This document shows, piece by piece, positions 41,518-50,181 of a stretch of DNA of 64,000 nucleotides. A program made the position numbers and the translations under genes. The DNA is from Nitratifractor salsuginis DSM 16511 (GTDB lineage Bacteria; Campylobacterota; Campylobacteria; Campylobacterales; Sulfurovaceae). The notes below the pieces were generated by a model. That model saw only the letters and a list, made by a program, of their open reading frames with translations, had not been told where the DNA came from and searched no databases. Within the stretch, counting starts at the first letter, position 1; every line of letters starts with the position of its first letter. The stretch covers positions 992,001 through 1,056,000 of the forward strand of contig NC_014935.1 in assembly GCF_000186245.1 (NCBI RefSeq), given 5' to 3'.

Positions 41518-42381
41518 ATGTGGATGATACCCGACTGCCTCGCCTGTCTCTATAATCAAATGTTGCGAACAAGCAAAGCGATGCACTGTGACGACGAGTG
41601 TGCGACCCGCATTATGGAAGCGGCCGCGGGCAAAATCGCCCACCTCCCTATGCAACAGACTCCTCCGGAAGCGGCAGCGATCCTCTATCCGATCGCCGCC
41701 GCCATCGCCGGCACCGACGATCCCTACAAAACGCTCAAACGCGACGCCGTCGCCAAGGCCGGAGCCCTTATCCCGGGTGTCGTCGCGATGATCGAAAGCT
41801 CCCGGGATCCCCTCGATGCTGCGCTCAGGGCTGCCGTGGCGGGGAATGTCATCGACTATGCCACCCAGGTGCAGTTCTCTTTGGAAGAGGAGTTGGCCAG
41901 GATCTTCAACGCCCCCTTCGCTGTCGATGACAAAGCCCTTTTCCTGGAAAAACTCAACGACTCCAAGAGTCTGCTGGTCATCGGAGACAATGTGGGAGAG
42001 CATCTCTTCGACAAGGTGATGCTCGAAACCATCCGGCGTTACTATCCTGATCTGAAGATCTACTATATGGTTCGGGGCAAACCCATCATCAACGATGTCA
42101 CGATGGAAGAGGCGATGGAGGCGGGATTGCAGGATGTGGCGATTTTGGTGGACAGCGGTGTCGACACACCAGGCTTCCTTCCGGAGCGGGCCTCCGAAAC
42201 CGCTCGGGAGATTTATCAGAGCGCCGACCTGATCCTCGCCAAAGGGATGGGCAACTATGAGTGTATGGAGTCCTTCGCCGATGAACGGGTAATGTTCCTT
42301 CTCAAGATTAAATGCAGTGTCGTGGCGGAAAAGATCGGCAAAGAGATCGGTGATCTCGTCGCGATGATGAGCCGTAAATAA
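41518..42381 (+). CDS. DUF89 family damage-control phosphatase-like protein
   Basis: 287 aa from ATG 41518 (AAGGA at 41506-41510). The N-terminal metal-site CxxC (PDCLACLYNQ), LVIGDNVGEHLFDKVMLETI, YMVRGKPIINDVT and DLILAKGMGNYE are DUF89/ARMT1 motifs; the Asp and Asn in GDN bind the metal. The family hydrolyses damaged or excess phosphometabolites. The substrate here is unknown. Confidence 0.88.
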   Translation: MWMIPDCLACLYNQMLRTSKAMHCDDECATRIMEAAAGKIAHLPMQQTPPEAAAILYPIAAAIAGTDDPYKTLKRDAVAKAGALIPGVVAMIESSRDPLDAALRAAVAGNVIDYATQVQFSLEEELARIFNAPFAVDDKALFLEKLNDSKSLLVIGDNVGEHLFDKVMLETIRRYYPDLKIYYMVRGKPIINDVTMEEAMEAGLQDVAILVDSGVDTPGFLPERASETAREIYQSADLILAKGMGNYECMESFADERVMFLLKIKCSVVAEKIGKEIGDLVAMMSRK

Positions 42382-42436
42382 GCGATTAGAGTCGATTCGG
42401 TATAACTATAGCAAACTAAAAAGACCAGGAGTTCCT

Positions 42437-43906
42437 ATGCGCTTTATCTTTCTGATTCTGCTGATCGGCTCGAGCTTTCTTTCGGCACAGAAGCTCTCGG
42501 AGGAGCAGCTCCGCGCTGCCATCGTCAAAGTCTATACCGTGGTCAAAAACCCCAACTACAGTTTTCCCTGGAGCAGTTCGATTCACCAGGTCAGCGGCTC
42601 GGGATCGATCATAGAGGGGCAGCGCATCCTCACCAATGCCCATGTCGTCGCCAACCGGACCTTCATCGAGGTGCAGCGCTACGGGGAACGCCACCGCTAT
42701 ATCGCCCATGTCGAGGCGGTCTCCCATCAGTTGGACCTGGCCCTGCTCAAAGTGGATGATCCCCACTTTTTTGACGGGATCAAGCCGCTGGAGCTGGGGG
42801 ATCTGCCCCAGATCGAACAAAAAGTCTCGGTCTACGGCTTCCCGATGGGAGGCGATACCCTCAGCGTCACGGCAGGCGTGGTTTCACGGATCGAGCATCA
42901 GCGCTATGTCCATAGCGGGGAGAATTTTCTGGCGATCCAGATCGATGCCGCCGTCAACCCGGGCAACAGCGGAGGCCCCGCCATCAGCGACGGGAAGATC
43001 GTCGGTGTGGTTATGGAGGGGATCCAGAAGGCCCAGAGCATCAGTTACCTGGTCCCCACGGTGATGGTGCGCCACTTTCTGACCGATCTCAAAGACGGCC
43101 ATCTCGACGGTGTGCCCGCCTTTGCCGCGCTGACCCAGGCGACAGAGAACCCGACATTGAAAAAACATTACGGTCTCTCTCCCCGTCAGGGCGGGGTACT
43201 CGTGGACAAGCTGATCCCCACGGGAGGATTGAAAGGGATCCTGAAAAAGGGAGATGTCATTACCGCCATCGACGGCCATCCCATCCAGGAAGATGCGACG
43301 GTCGCTTTCCGCTCCCACGAATTTACCAACTATGAATACTATGTCCAACTCCATCAGTTGGGGGAAAAGGTCCGTCTCGACCTGATCCGAAAAGGCAAAA
43401 AGCTCCACGTCGAAGCGCCCCTGCGCAAAAAGGCGGACGATCTGCTTCTGGTGGGGACCTATCGCTACGACCGGATGCCCCGTTATGCGATCCTCGGCGG
43501 GTATGTCTTTTCCCCCTTGACGCGCAATCTGGCGGTCCGTGTCGCCCGAAGCCGCATCGATCTGATCCCCTTCGTGGAGGATTTCGTCCACAAAGACCGC
43601 AAAGAGGTGGTTTTGCTGTTGCGGGTCCTCCCCAGTGCCCTGAGCCGGGGTAACTACAGCTACTCCTATTGGCCCATCGAGAGCATCAACGGCCAAAAGA
43701 TCGTCGATTTCAACGACTTTTATCGCAAGCTAACCCGGAGCAAGGATCGGATCATCGTTCTGAAAAATAAGATGGGAGAGGAGGTCGATATCGACAGAGC
43801 CCTGGCACTCAAGATGCAGCCGAGTATCCTGCGGCGCTACAATATCGAGTATGATCGATCACCGGACCTTCGAAGAGAAAAAGAGACAGGGAAAAGCGCC
43901 CGCTAG
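42437..43906 (+). CDS. Periplasmic Deg/HtrA-like serine protease
   Basis: 489 aa with a signal peptide (cleavage near Ala17-Gln18). The trypsin-like domain has His69 (LTNAHVV), Asp100 (QLDLALLKV) and Ser178 (NPGNSGGP). One clear PDZ domain follows (GGVLVDKLIPTGG, LKKGDVITAIDG), then a C-terminal region of about 190 residues with a second PDZ-like fold, as in plant-type Deg proteases rather than E. coli DegP. Probable role is periplasmic protein quality control. It is followed on the opposite strand by a secreted protein of unknown function. Confidence 0.9.
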   Translation: MRFIFLILLIGSSFLSAQKLSEEQLRAAIVKVYTVVKNPNYSFPWSSSIHQVSGSGSIIEGQRILTNAHVVANRTFIEVQRYGERHRYIAHVEAVSHQLDLALLKVDDPHFFDGIKPLELGDLPQIEQKVSVYGFPMGGDTLSVTAGVVSRIEHQRYVHSGENFLAIQIDAAVNPGNSGGPAISDGKIVGVVMEGIQKAQSISYLVPTVMVRHFLTDLKDGHLDGVPAFAALTQATENPTLKKHYGLSPRQGGVLVDKLIPTGGLKGILKKGDVITAIDGHPIQEDATVAFRSHEFTNYEYYVQLHQLGEKVRLDLIRKGKKLHVEAPLRKKADDLLLVGTYRYDRMPRYAILGGYVFSPLTRNLAVRVARSRIDLIPFVEDFVHKDRKEVVLLLRVLPSALSRGNYSYSYWPIESINGQKIVDFNDFYRKLTRSKDRIIVLKNKMGEEVDIDRALALKMQPSILRRYNIEYDRSPDLRREKETGKSAR

Positions 43907-43951
43907 GGCCTGCGAAATTCAAGAAATAAAAACTCACTCCACACTTGGCCG

Positions 43952-45091
43952 CTATCGTGCGGAGCTGTTTTCCTCTTCATCCTCCCCGAGATTTCCTTCG
44001 GTACAGAGGATCACATCACTGGTCTTGTCGTGCTTTTGGACACATTCATTGGTCACTTTGAGGTAGCTGATCTCCTGGTCCAGGGATTTGAGGATCCGGG
44101 GCTTCTTCTCGGAGAAATGGGCGTAATCGAAATGTTCCGTCCGATCCCCGAGCTCTTCGTCGATTTTGTTGACAGGCTCGATGCAATGCTTGGCCTCGTC
44201 GCCGTTTTCAGCCTTGGCGACACATTTTTTGGCCGCTTCCAGAGTGACGAGCAGTTTGGGCAATAGCCGTTTCTGCTTCTTGAGGTAGCGCTCTCCTAGA
44301 ATATCGATAACCTTTCGCTCCTGCTCGGGGGTAAGGTTCTGATCTTCGCTCTCCGGGTTGATTCCCAGACTCTGCATCTTGGCCTGGAGATCTTTGACGG
44401 AGGCGATGTAATCTTCCGTCCGGGTTTCGGCGGCGGGGTTGGATGTGTACTCCTCATCCACGACGACAGGAAAGTCGGGAAGCTTGAACTGATCCTCCGG
44501 GATCTTGCGGTTGAGGACGACCTGCACCGCTTTGCGTTCACTGTGAAAGCCCGGAGCGTCGATGGTGATGGAGAGGGGGATCCCCTTGTAGAGGCAGATC
44601 TTCTGATCTTTGGCTTTCCAGAGTTCGCAGGGGAAGCCGGCCACTTTGCCCGTGCCGATCTTATGGCCCTTCATCTCTTTGATCAGTTGGATATTCTCCT
44701 GGGAGAGGTCTTCGCCCTCGGCGATAGAGAGGTCCAGGGAGCGGTCACGGGTCTTGTAGATGGTCTGGTCGTCATAATCAACGGTATAGATGGTCCCGTG
44801 GTCCATTTTGGTCAGGGAATGGATATCGCGGGTCTCGTTGTAATCCCCCTTCTGCACCTCCGTGGCATCCTCTTCCTTCAGTTCCCTCGCACCCCACTGG
44901 TCGAAGACCAGCCGGGCGATTCCGTGGGTCTGGGTCGAAAAACCGTTGGCGGAGTGGCCAGTGATGTTGATATCGTAAAAGATCATTCCCGATTGGACCG
45001 GATAGCGTTTGAAAATACCTTTGGCCTGAAGCATTCCCGTCCCCGCTATCAGGGCAGCGGCAGTGATTGAGATGAAAACTCTCTGAGACAT
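43952..45091 (-). CDS. Secreted protein of unknown function
   Basis: 379 aa with a signal peptide (ITAAALIAGTGMLQA, cleavage near residue 23). No family is recognised with confidence. The N-terminal 230 residues look beta-rich and repeatedly mention threonine/aspartate turns. The C-terminal part is helical and charged with four cysteines (AKKCVAKAE, AKHCIEP, NECVQKH, ILCTEGN), which could form two disulfides in the periplasm. It ends in an acidic tail. It is convergent with the Deg protease. Confidence 0.75.
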   Translation of the reverse strand: MSQRVFISITAAALIAGTGMLQAKGIFKRYPVQSGMIFYDINITGHSANGFSTQTHGIARLVFDQWGARELKEEDATEVQKGDYNETRDIHSLTKMDHGTIYTVDYDDQTIYKTRDRSLDLSIAEGEDLSQENIQLIKEMKGHKIGTGKVAGFPCELWKAKDQKICLYKGIPLSITIDAPGFHSERKAVQVVLNRKIPEDQFKLPDFPVVVDEEYTSNPAAETRTEDYIASVKDLQAKMQSLGINPESEDQNLTPEQERKVIDILGERYLKKQKRLLPKLLVTLEAAKKCVAKAENGDEAKHCIEPVNKIDEELGDRTEHFDYAHFSEKKPRILKSLDQEISYLKVTNECVQKHDKTSDVILCTEGNLGEDEEENSSAR

Positions 45092-45163
45092 AGGCTGATC
45101 CTAAACAGAAGATTAACGATTATAACACATTTGGTTAATAGATCGGAAACATATTTCACAGAG

Positions 45164-45169
45164 TATAAT
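45164..45169 (+). promoter_or_regulatory. -10 box for the menaquinone decarboxylase gene
   Basis: GAGTATAATAATG, 31 nt before ATG 45200. It argues against the longer frame starting at 45131. Confidence 0.55.
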
Positions 45170-45199
45170 AATGCCGACAATGAAAAGATAAGGAAGAGT

Positions 45200-47050
45200 A
45201 TGGATCGTCTCATCGAATGGTTGAAAAAAGAGGGAGGGTTGCGCGTCATCGACGAACCCCTGGATGTGGAGCTGGAGATCCCCCACGTAGCCTATTTGGA
45301 GGTCAAAAAGGGTGAAGCCTCCCGGCCGCTCCTCTTTACCCGTCCCGTGTGGCGGGCCAAAGGGATCGAATACGATATGCCGGTACTGATGAACCTCTAC
45401 GCCAACCAGGAACTGACCCGAAAGATCCTCGGCCGCCATCCCGATGAAGTGGCCGTCGGCATCGAAGAGCTGATGAAACTCAAACCGCCCAAGGGACTCA
45501 AAGCCAAGCTTCAGATGCTGCCCAAACTCCTAAAACTCAAAAACGTCTTTCCCAAGCGGCTCAAATTCAAAGGGGAGTGCCAGGAGATCGTGATTCCCAA
45601 AGAAGAGGTCGACCTGGATGCCCTCCCCATTCTCAAAACCTGGCCCGAGGACGGGGGGCGCTTCATCACGATGGGACAGGTCTATACCCGCAGCCTTGAC
45701 GGCACGATGCAAAACCTCGGGATGTACCGCCTCCAGCAATACGACAAAAAACGCCTCGGGATGCACTGGCAGATTCATAAGGACGCCAGCCACTTCTTCG
45801 ACCAGTACCGTGATGCCGGCAAAAAAATGCCCGTCACCGTCTGCCTCGGCGGCGACCCCCTCTACATCTGGTGCGGCCAGGCCCCGATGCCCCACGGGAT
45901 GTTCGAGCTGCTGCTCTACGGCTTCATCCGGGGCAAGAATGCCCAGCTGGTCAAATCCCTCAGCAACGATATCTATATCCCCCGTGATGTGGATATCGTC
46001 ATCGAGGGGAGCGTCGATCCCGCAGCGATGGAGGTCGAAGGTCCCTTCGGCGACCATACCGGCTACTATACCTTGCCCGAGCCTTTCCCCGTGATGGAGG
46101 TCCAAACCGTCACGATGAAGAAAAATCCCGTCTTCCCCGCTACGGTAGTCGGCAAACCCCCGCTGGAGGATAAGTATATGGGATGGGCGACCGAGCGGAT
46201 CTTCCTGCCCATGCTCAAGCCGATGGCCCCCGATCTGATCGATTACAATATGCCCGAAAACGGGGTCTTTCACAATCTGATCCTGGCGAAGATGGAGGTA
46301 CACTACAAAGGGCACGCCCAACAATTTATGCACGCCTTTTGGGGTGTGGGGCAGATGAGCTTTGTCAAACACGCCGTCTTCGTGGGCAAAGAGGCTCCCG
46401 AGCTGACGGAATACGAAGCTCTGACGCGCCATATCCTCGACCGTCTCGATCCCGAGAAAATCCTCATCACCCAGGGGATCGTCGATCAGCTCGACCACTC
46501 CAGCCCCCAGACGCTGGTCGGGGGCAAGCTGGGCATCGACGCCACCGGCCCCAAGGTTCCCCGGGCCATCGAAGAGCATCTAAGCGACCAACTCCTCCTG
46601 GAGAAGGCACAAGCCCTCGCTCCCGAAGTCCGGGCACTCAAACAGTATATGACCGACACGGCCAACCCGATTACGGTCATCGCCATAGAGAAGAAGCGCT
46701 CCGCCAAAGCCACTATCGACGCCCTCGAACCCCTGAGCCGCTATATCGCTGTGCTCGTCGTCGTGGATACTATCAACAACGATCTGGAGAACCCCTATAT
46801 GCTTCTCTGGCGGGTCGTCAACAACATCGACGCCCAGAGGGATATCTTTTTGCAACCCTTCATCGCCATTGATGGAACCAATAAAAACAGTCTCGACGGC
46901 TATGTGCGCCTGTGGCCAGGGGATACCCATTGCGATGAAGCAGTACTCGAGAGACTCAGGGAAAAGAGGATCATCGACCTCGACGAGACGCTGATCCGGA
47001 AGTGGGGATTGCTTCCTTTCGATCTCTATGGTGACAAGGGTATGGATTAA
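45200..47050 (+). CDS. UbiD-family decarboxylase, menaquinone biosynthesis (SCO4490 type)
   Basis: 616 aa from ATG 45200 with AGGAAG upstream. The UbiD fold is supported by MHWQIHKDASHFF, GGDPLYIWCGQAPMP, EGPFGDHTGYYTLPEPFPV (conserved Glu and Asp for prenylated FMN chemistry) and WGVGQMSFVKHAVFV. The SCO4490 subgroup removes the carboxylate in the futalosine pathway to menaquinone, the quinone used by Campylobacterota. Needs a UbiX-type prenyl-FMN partner, not seen here. Confidence 0.85.
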   Translation: MDRLIEWLKKEGGLRVIDEPLDVELEIPHVAYLEVKKGEASRPLLFTRPVWRAKGIEYDMPVLMNLYANQELTRKILGRHPDEVAVGIEELMKLKPPKGLKAKLQMLPKLLKLKNVFPKRLKFKGECQEIVIPKEEVDLDALPILKTWPEDGGRFITMGQVYTRSLDGTMQNLGMYRLQQYDKKRLGMHWQIHKDASHFFDQYRDAGKKMPVTVCLGGDPLYIWCGQAPMPHGMFELLLYGFIRGKNAQLVKSLSNDIYIPRDVDIVIEGSVDPAAMEVEGPFGDHTGYYTLPEPFPVMEVQTVTMKKNPVFPATVVGKPPLEDKYMGWATERIFLPMLKPMAPDLIDYNMPENGVFHNLILAKMEVHYKGHAQQFMHAFWGVGQMSFVKHAVFVGKEAPELTEYEALTRHILDRLDPEKILITQGIVDQLDHSSPQTLVGGKLGIDATGPKVPRAIEEHLSDQLLLEKAQALAPEVRALKQYMTDTANPITVIAIEKKRSAKATIDALEPLSRYIAVLVVVDTINNDLENPYMLLWRVVNNIDAQRDIFLQPFIAIDGTNKNSLDGYVRLWPGDTHCDEAVLERLREKRIIDLDETLIRKWGLLPFDLYGDKGMD

Positions 47051-47073
47051 GTCTCATTTAATAATTTAATATA

Positions 47074-47079
47074 TATAAT
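47074..47079 (+). promoter_or_regulatory. -10 box for the peroxiredoxin gene
   Basis: ATATATAATTTC, 41 nt before the ATG, in an AT-rich stretch. A PerR-type operator could lie here, but no clear palindrome was found by eye. Confidence 0.5.
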
Positions 47080-47120
47080 TTCGCTGTTGATAAAAAATAT
47101 TATTTCAAAAAGGAGATCAA

Positions 47121-47717
47121 ATGATCGTTACCAAAAAAGCACCTGATTTTACCGCTCCCGCCGTCCTGGGCGATGGAACCATTGTCGAGGATTTCAACCT
47201 CTATGAGAATATGGGAGAGAAGGGGACCGTCCTCTTCTTCTACCCTCTGGACTTCACCTTCGTCTGCCCCTCCGAGCTGATCGCCTTCGATCACCGGCTC
47301 AAAGAGTTCCACGACCGCGGCATCAACGTCATCGGCTGCTCCGTGGATAGCCAATACAGCCACTTCGCCTGGAGAGAGACTCCGGTGGACAAGGGCGGTA
47401 TCGGCCGGGTAGGGTATCCCCTGGTCGCCGACCTGACCAAGCAGATCGCCCGGGATTATGACGTCCTGCTCAATGAAGCCGTCGCACTGCGGGGTTCCTT
47501 CCTCATCGACAAGGACGGCACCGTCCGCCACGCGGTCATCAACGATCTGCCTCTGGGACGGAATGTCGACGAGATGCTCCGTATGGTCGATGCAATGCTC
47601 TTTACCAACGAGCACGGTGAAGTCTGCCCCGCCAACTGGCACAAGGGCGAAGAGGGGATGAAACCCGATACCGAAGGGGTCGCCGAGTACCTCGCCAAGC
47701 ACGCCGAAGAGCTCTAG
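47121..47717 (+). CDS. 2-Cys peroxiredoxin (AhpC/TSA type)
   Basis: 198 aa. Peroxidatic Cys49 in PLDFTFVCPSEL and resolving Cys169 in HGEVCPANWHKG identify a typical 2-Cys Prx. It reduces hydrogen peroxide and organic peroxides in the cytoplasm. AAAAAGGAG precedes the ATG. A PerR/Fur-like repressor gene follows directly, suggesting a peroxide-response pair. The reductant may be thioredoxin. Confidence 0.93.
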   Translation: MIVTKKAPDFTAPAVLGDGTIVEDFNLYENMGEKGTVLFFYPLDFTFVCPSELIAFDHRLKEFHDRGINVIGCSVDSQYSHFAWRETPVDKGGIGRVGYPLVADLTKQIARDYDVLLNEAVALRGSFLIDKDGTVRHAVINDLPLGRNVDEMLRMVDAMLFTNEHGEVCPANWHKGEEGMKPDTEGVAEYLAKHAEEL

Positions 47718-47811
47718 GCTTCCGGCACTGCCGAGCGGCGGCTTCGGTATTCTGCGCATCTATTTTGCTAGAATGTCGAATCAGCCACTCTATAATGAGA
47801 AGGATAGACGA

Positions 47812-48237
47812 GTGAAAAACTATGCCGAAATTTTGAAAGAGCACGGGCTCAAAGCCACCTTTCAGCGTATGACCATCCTGGCGGCCATCGACAGGATGGG
47901 GCATGCCAATGTGGATGAAATCTACGAGGAGGTTCGCCAGAGCCATCCCACCCTCTCGCTGGCTACCGTCTACAAAAACATCGTCACGATGGTGGAGCAG
48001 GGGGTCCTGGTCGAAGTCCCCATCGTCGGGAAAAAATCGAAATATGAACTCAAAAAGAAGGAACATCTTCATCTGATCTGCACGGAGTGCGGTAGTGTCC
48101 GGGATCAGGCCCTCGATGAGATCCTCAGCGAAGACACCGACAAAGTGGCCTGGGACTCCTCCTTCGAGCTCAAAGAGCGCCAACTCAACCTCTACGGCAT
48201 CTGCAGCGATTGCCGAAACAAGCAAGCCTCCGCCTAA
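47812..48237 (+). CDS. perR: Fur-family regulator, PerR-like
   Basis: 141 aa from GTG 47812, preceded by AAGGA at 47800-47804. An ATG 13 codons upstream (47773) is less likely. The winged-helix part (LKATFQRMTILAAI, TLSLATVYKNIVTM) is followed by the metal-binding HLHLICTECGSV and the structural zinc pair CSDC near the C-terminus. Adjacent to a peroxiredoxin, a peroxide-sensing PerR is likelier than an iron-uptake Fur (inference). The usual PerR Asp/Asn ligand position was not resolved. Confidence 0.8.
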   Translation: MKNYAEILKEHGLKATFQRMTILAAIDRMGHANVDEIYEEVRQSHPTLSLATVYKNIVTMVEQGVLVEVPIVGKKSKYELKKKEHLHLICTECGSVRDQALDEILSEDTDKVAWDSSFELKERQLNLYGICSDCRNKQASA

Positions 48238-48279
48238 GAGCCTTCCCGCTCCTCCCTCACTTTTCAAGCACCGATTGGA

Positions 48280-48285
48280 TATAAT
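48280..48285 (+). promoter_or_regulatory. -10 box for accD
   Basis: TGGATATAATCTAC, 40 nt before ATG 48325. Confidence 0.55.
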
Positions 48286-48324
48286 CTACCCAAAATCATC
48301 GTCCCGAAACGGGAAGGAGTGCTT

Positions 48325-49167
48325 ATGAATTTCGGCAATCTCTTCCGGGGTATGCGCAAGCAGCAGAGCAATGACGCCCCCAGCCACTGGATCAAATGTC
48401 CCAAATGCCTCTCTTTGATGTACTACAAAGAGGTCGAAGCCAAACACAACGTCTGCCCCAAATGTTCCCACCATTTCCGGATCGGGGCGAAAGAACGCAT
48501 TGAATTGCTGGCGGACGAGGGGAGCTTCGAAGAGAAGGATGCCGGTCTGGTTCCCGTCGATCCCTTGAAATTCGTCGATAAAAAGAGTTATAAAAAACGA
48601 ATCGAAGAGAATAAAGCCAAAACGGGTGGCCGCACCTCCTCCGTGATCAGCGGCAGTTGCACCATCGAAGGGCAGCCGACGGAGCTGGTCGTCTTCGACT
48701 TCGCCTTTATGGGGGGAAGCCTGGGCTCCGTAGAGGGGGAAAAGATCGTCCGTGCCGTCCACCGGGCCATCGAGCGCCAGGCCGGAGTCGTTATCGTCTC
48801 CGCCAGCGGCGGGGCGCGGATGCAGGAAAGCACCTTCAGCCTGATGCAGATGAGCAAAACTTCTGCCGCGCTTCATCGCCTTCACGAAGAGGGGCTCCCC
48901 TTCATCTCTGTCCTCACCGATCCCACGATGGGCGGGGTGAGCGCCTCTTTTGCCATGCTGGGCGATATTATTATGGCCGAGCCCAACGCCCTGATCGGTT
49001 TTGCCGGACAGCGGGTCATCAAGCAGACCATCGGCGCCGACCTTCCCGAAGGCTTTCAGCGGGCGGAATTCCTCCTCGAACACGGCCTCATCGATATGGT
49101 CGTCGACCGGAACAATATGAAAGAGAGCATCGGCAACTTTCTCAAACTCTTTCTCCAGCAAAAATGA
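48325..49167 (+). CDS. accD: Acetyl-CoA carboxylase carboxyltransferase, beta subunit
   Basis: 280 aa from ATG 48325 after GGAAGGAG; an in-frame GTG at 48319 falls inside that RBS. The N-terminal zinc ribbon (KCPKCLSLMYY, NVCPKCSHHFR) and the carboxyltransferase core (SASGGARMQES, GGVSASFAMLGD, GFAGQRVIKQT) are complete. With AccA it makes malonyl-CoA for fatty acid synthesis. Confidence 0.96.
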   Translation: MNFGNLFRGMRKQQSNDAPSHWIKCPKCLSLMYYKEVEAKHNVCPKCSHHFRIGAKERIELLADEGSFEEKDAGLVPVDPLKFVDKKSYKKRIEENKAKTGGRTSSVISGSCTIEGQPTELVVFDFAFMGGSLGSVEGEKIVRAVHRAIERQAGVVIVSASGGARMQESTFSLMQMSKTSAALHRLHEEGLPFISVLTDPTMGGVSASFAMLGDIIMAEPNALIGFAGQRVIKQTIGADLPEGFQRAEFLLEHGLIDMVVDRNNMKESIGNFLKLFLQQK

Positions 49168-49177
49168 GCCTCTTTCG

Positions 49178-49660
49178 ATGAGTCGCACGGCGTTTTGTTC
49201 CCTTTCTCTACTTTTACTTTTGTCCACGCAATCTGTCTCCGCTACCGGTTCGGCATCCGGAGCTTGCCCCACCTGTTCCGCGGTAAAATCAAGTATGATT
49301 TGTGATTATCATGTCGGCAAACTTCATAATCGCAGCTATCAGCCAAGTTGCCTGGACTATGCCCGATATGTCGATATCGACGGAGCCCATGCCAAGGCTG
49401 CCTGGTACTATCTCCTGGGCAATCGCCCAGATATGGCACTCCGTGCGGCCCGTAAGGCGTTGGGAGAAGGGCAGAGCTATGCTGCCGAGTATGCCTGGTT
49501 TGCCTTGGTCATCGAAGGTAAAGCGGAGGAGACTGCAAAATTGATGAAACACCATCTTCCGACCATCCGTGCCATAGGTAAGGGGTTTACCCGGGATCTC
49601 GACCTGATGAAAACCCTCTATCCCAAAGTAGGTTTCCGAAATATTTCACACGAAACTTAA
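49178..49660 (+). CDS. Secreted protein of unknown function
   Basis: 160 aa with a signal peptide (SLLLLLSTQSVSA). The mature part has four cysteines near the N-terminus (CPTCSAVKSSMICDYH, YQPSCLDY), including a CxxC, then a helical part resembling one or two TPR/Sel1-like helix pairs (AKAAWYYLLGNRPDMALRAAR). No defined family was recognised. It starts 10 nt after accD on the same strand and may be co-transcribed. Confidence 0.7.
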   Translation: MSRTAFCSLSLLLLLSTQSVSATGSASGACPTCSAVKSSMICDYHVGKLHNRSYQPSCLDYARYVDIDGAHAKAAWYYLLGNRPDMALRAARKALGEGQSYAAEYAWFALVIEGKAEETAKLMKHHLPTIRAIGKGFTRDLDLMKTLYPKVGFRNISHET

Positions 49661-49750
49661 CCAATATGACAAGGTTTTGAAATTGTTGATGAGTTTGAAA
49701 AGAAAGCAAAAAAATGGATTGTGGAAAAAAGGGGGATGGAAAATCGGTTC

Positions 49751-49776
49751 CGCTGAAAGCGAAACCTGAAAGGTTT
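49751..49776 (-). terminator. Possible terminator after the cold-shock gene
   Basis: Two adjacent mini-hairpins, CGCT-GAA-AGCG (49751-49761) and AAACCT-GAA-AGGTTT (49762-49776), the second overlapping the csp stop codon. A T-run follows only about 20 nt further on, so this is a weak call. Confidence 0.35.
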
Positions 49777-49993
49777 AGAGAGGGGTGACGTTCTCGGCCT
49801 GGGGGCCTTTCATTCCTTCACCGATCTCGAAAGAGACTTTCTGGCCCTCGTAGAGAGAGACGCGGCCGCCTTCAGGGTTGTTGACTTGACGGAAGTGAAC
49901 GAAAACATCGTTCCCACCATTGTCCTGCTGAATAAAACCGTAACCTTTTTCGTCGTTGAACCATTTAACGGTTCCGTGATGCAATTCTGCCAT
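49775..49993 (-). CDS. cspA: Cold-shock domain protein (CspA family)
   Basis: 72 aa, one cold-shock domain with RNP1 (KGYGFI) and RNP2 (DVFVHF) and the start [10 protein letters not shown]. It binds single-stranded RNA/DNA as an RNA chaperone. The nearest -10 (50125-50130) predicts a leader of about 125 nt, as is common for cold-shock mRNAs. Confidence 0.95.
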   Translation of the reverse strand: MAELHHGTVKWFNDEKGYGFIQQDNGGNDVFVHFRQVNNPEGGRVSLYEGQKVSFEIGEGMKGPQAENVTPL

Positions 49994-50124
49994 TGTAGTA
50001 CCTTTTTGATGTAATATTGAATCAAAATGTCGGGGAGTCTTCAGGGTCTAGCGGAGCAACGGTAAAGCGGCAACACGTCTAACACACAGAAGATGAACTC
50101 GAACCTCATCTATCTTCGGGGACC

Positions 50125-50130
50125 ATTATA
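50125..50130 (-). promoter_or_regulatory. -10 box for the cold-shock gene
   Basis: AGCTATAATGGTC on the minus strand. The predicted transcript starts near 50118; the leader contains a possible AGATGA/TCATCT hairpin at about 50090-50112. Confidence 0.5.
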
Positions 50131-50181
50131 GCTGCAATATTCCGCAATAGCAAGGCTTTTGGAGAAATTCTTTCTTTTTTC

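Noticed and set aside
45131-45199. Upstream start for the menaquinone decarboxylase
   Set aside because: It lies upstream of the predicted transcript start (TATAAT at 45164) and has no RBS.
47791-47796. TATAAT just before perR as its promoter
   Set aside because: A start about seven bases downstream would fall in the ribosome binding site; the upstream TGCTAGAAT (47766-47774) is a better candidate.
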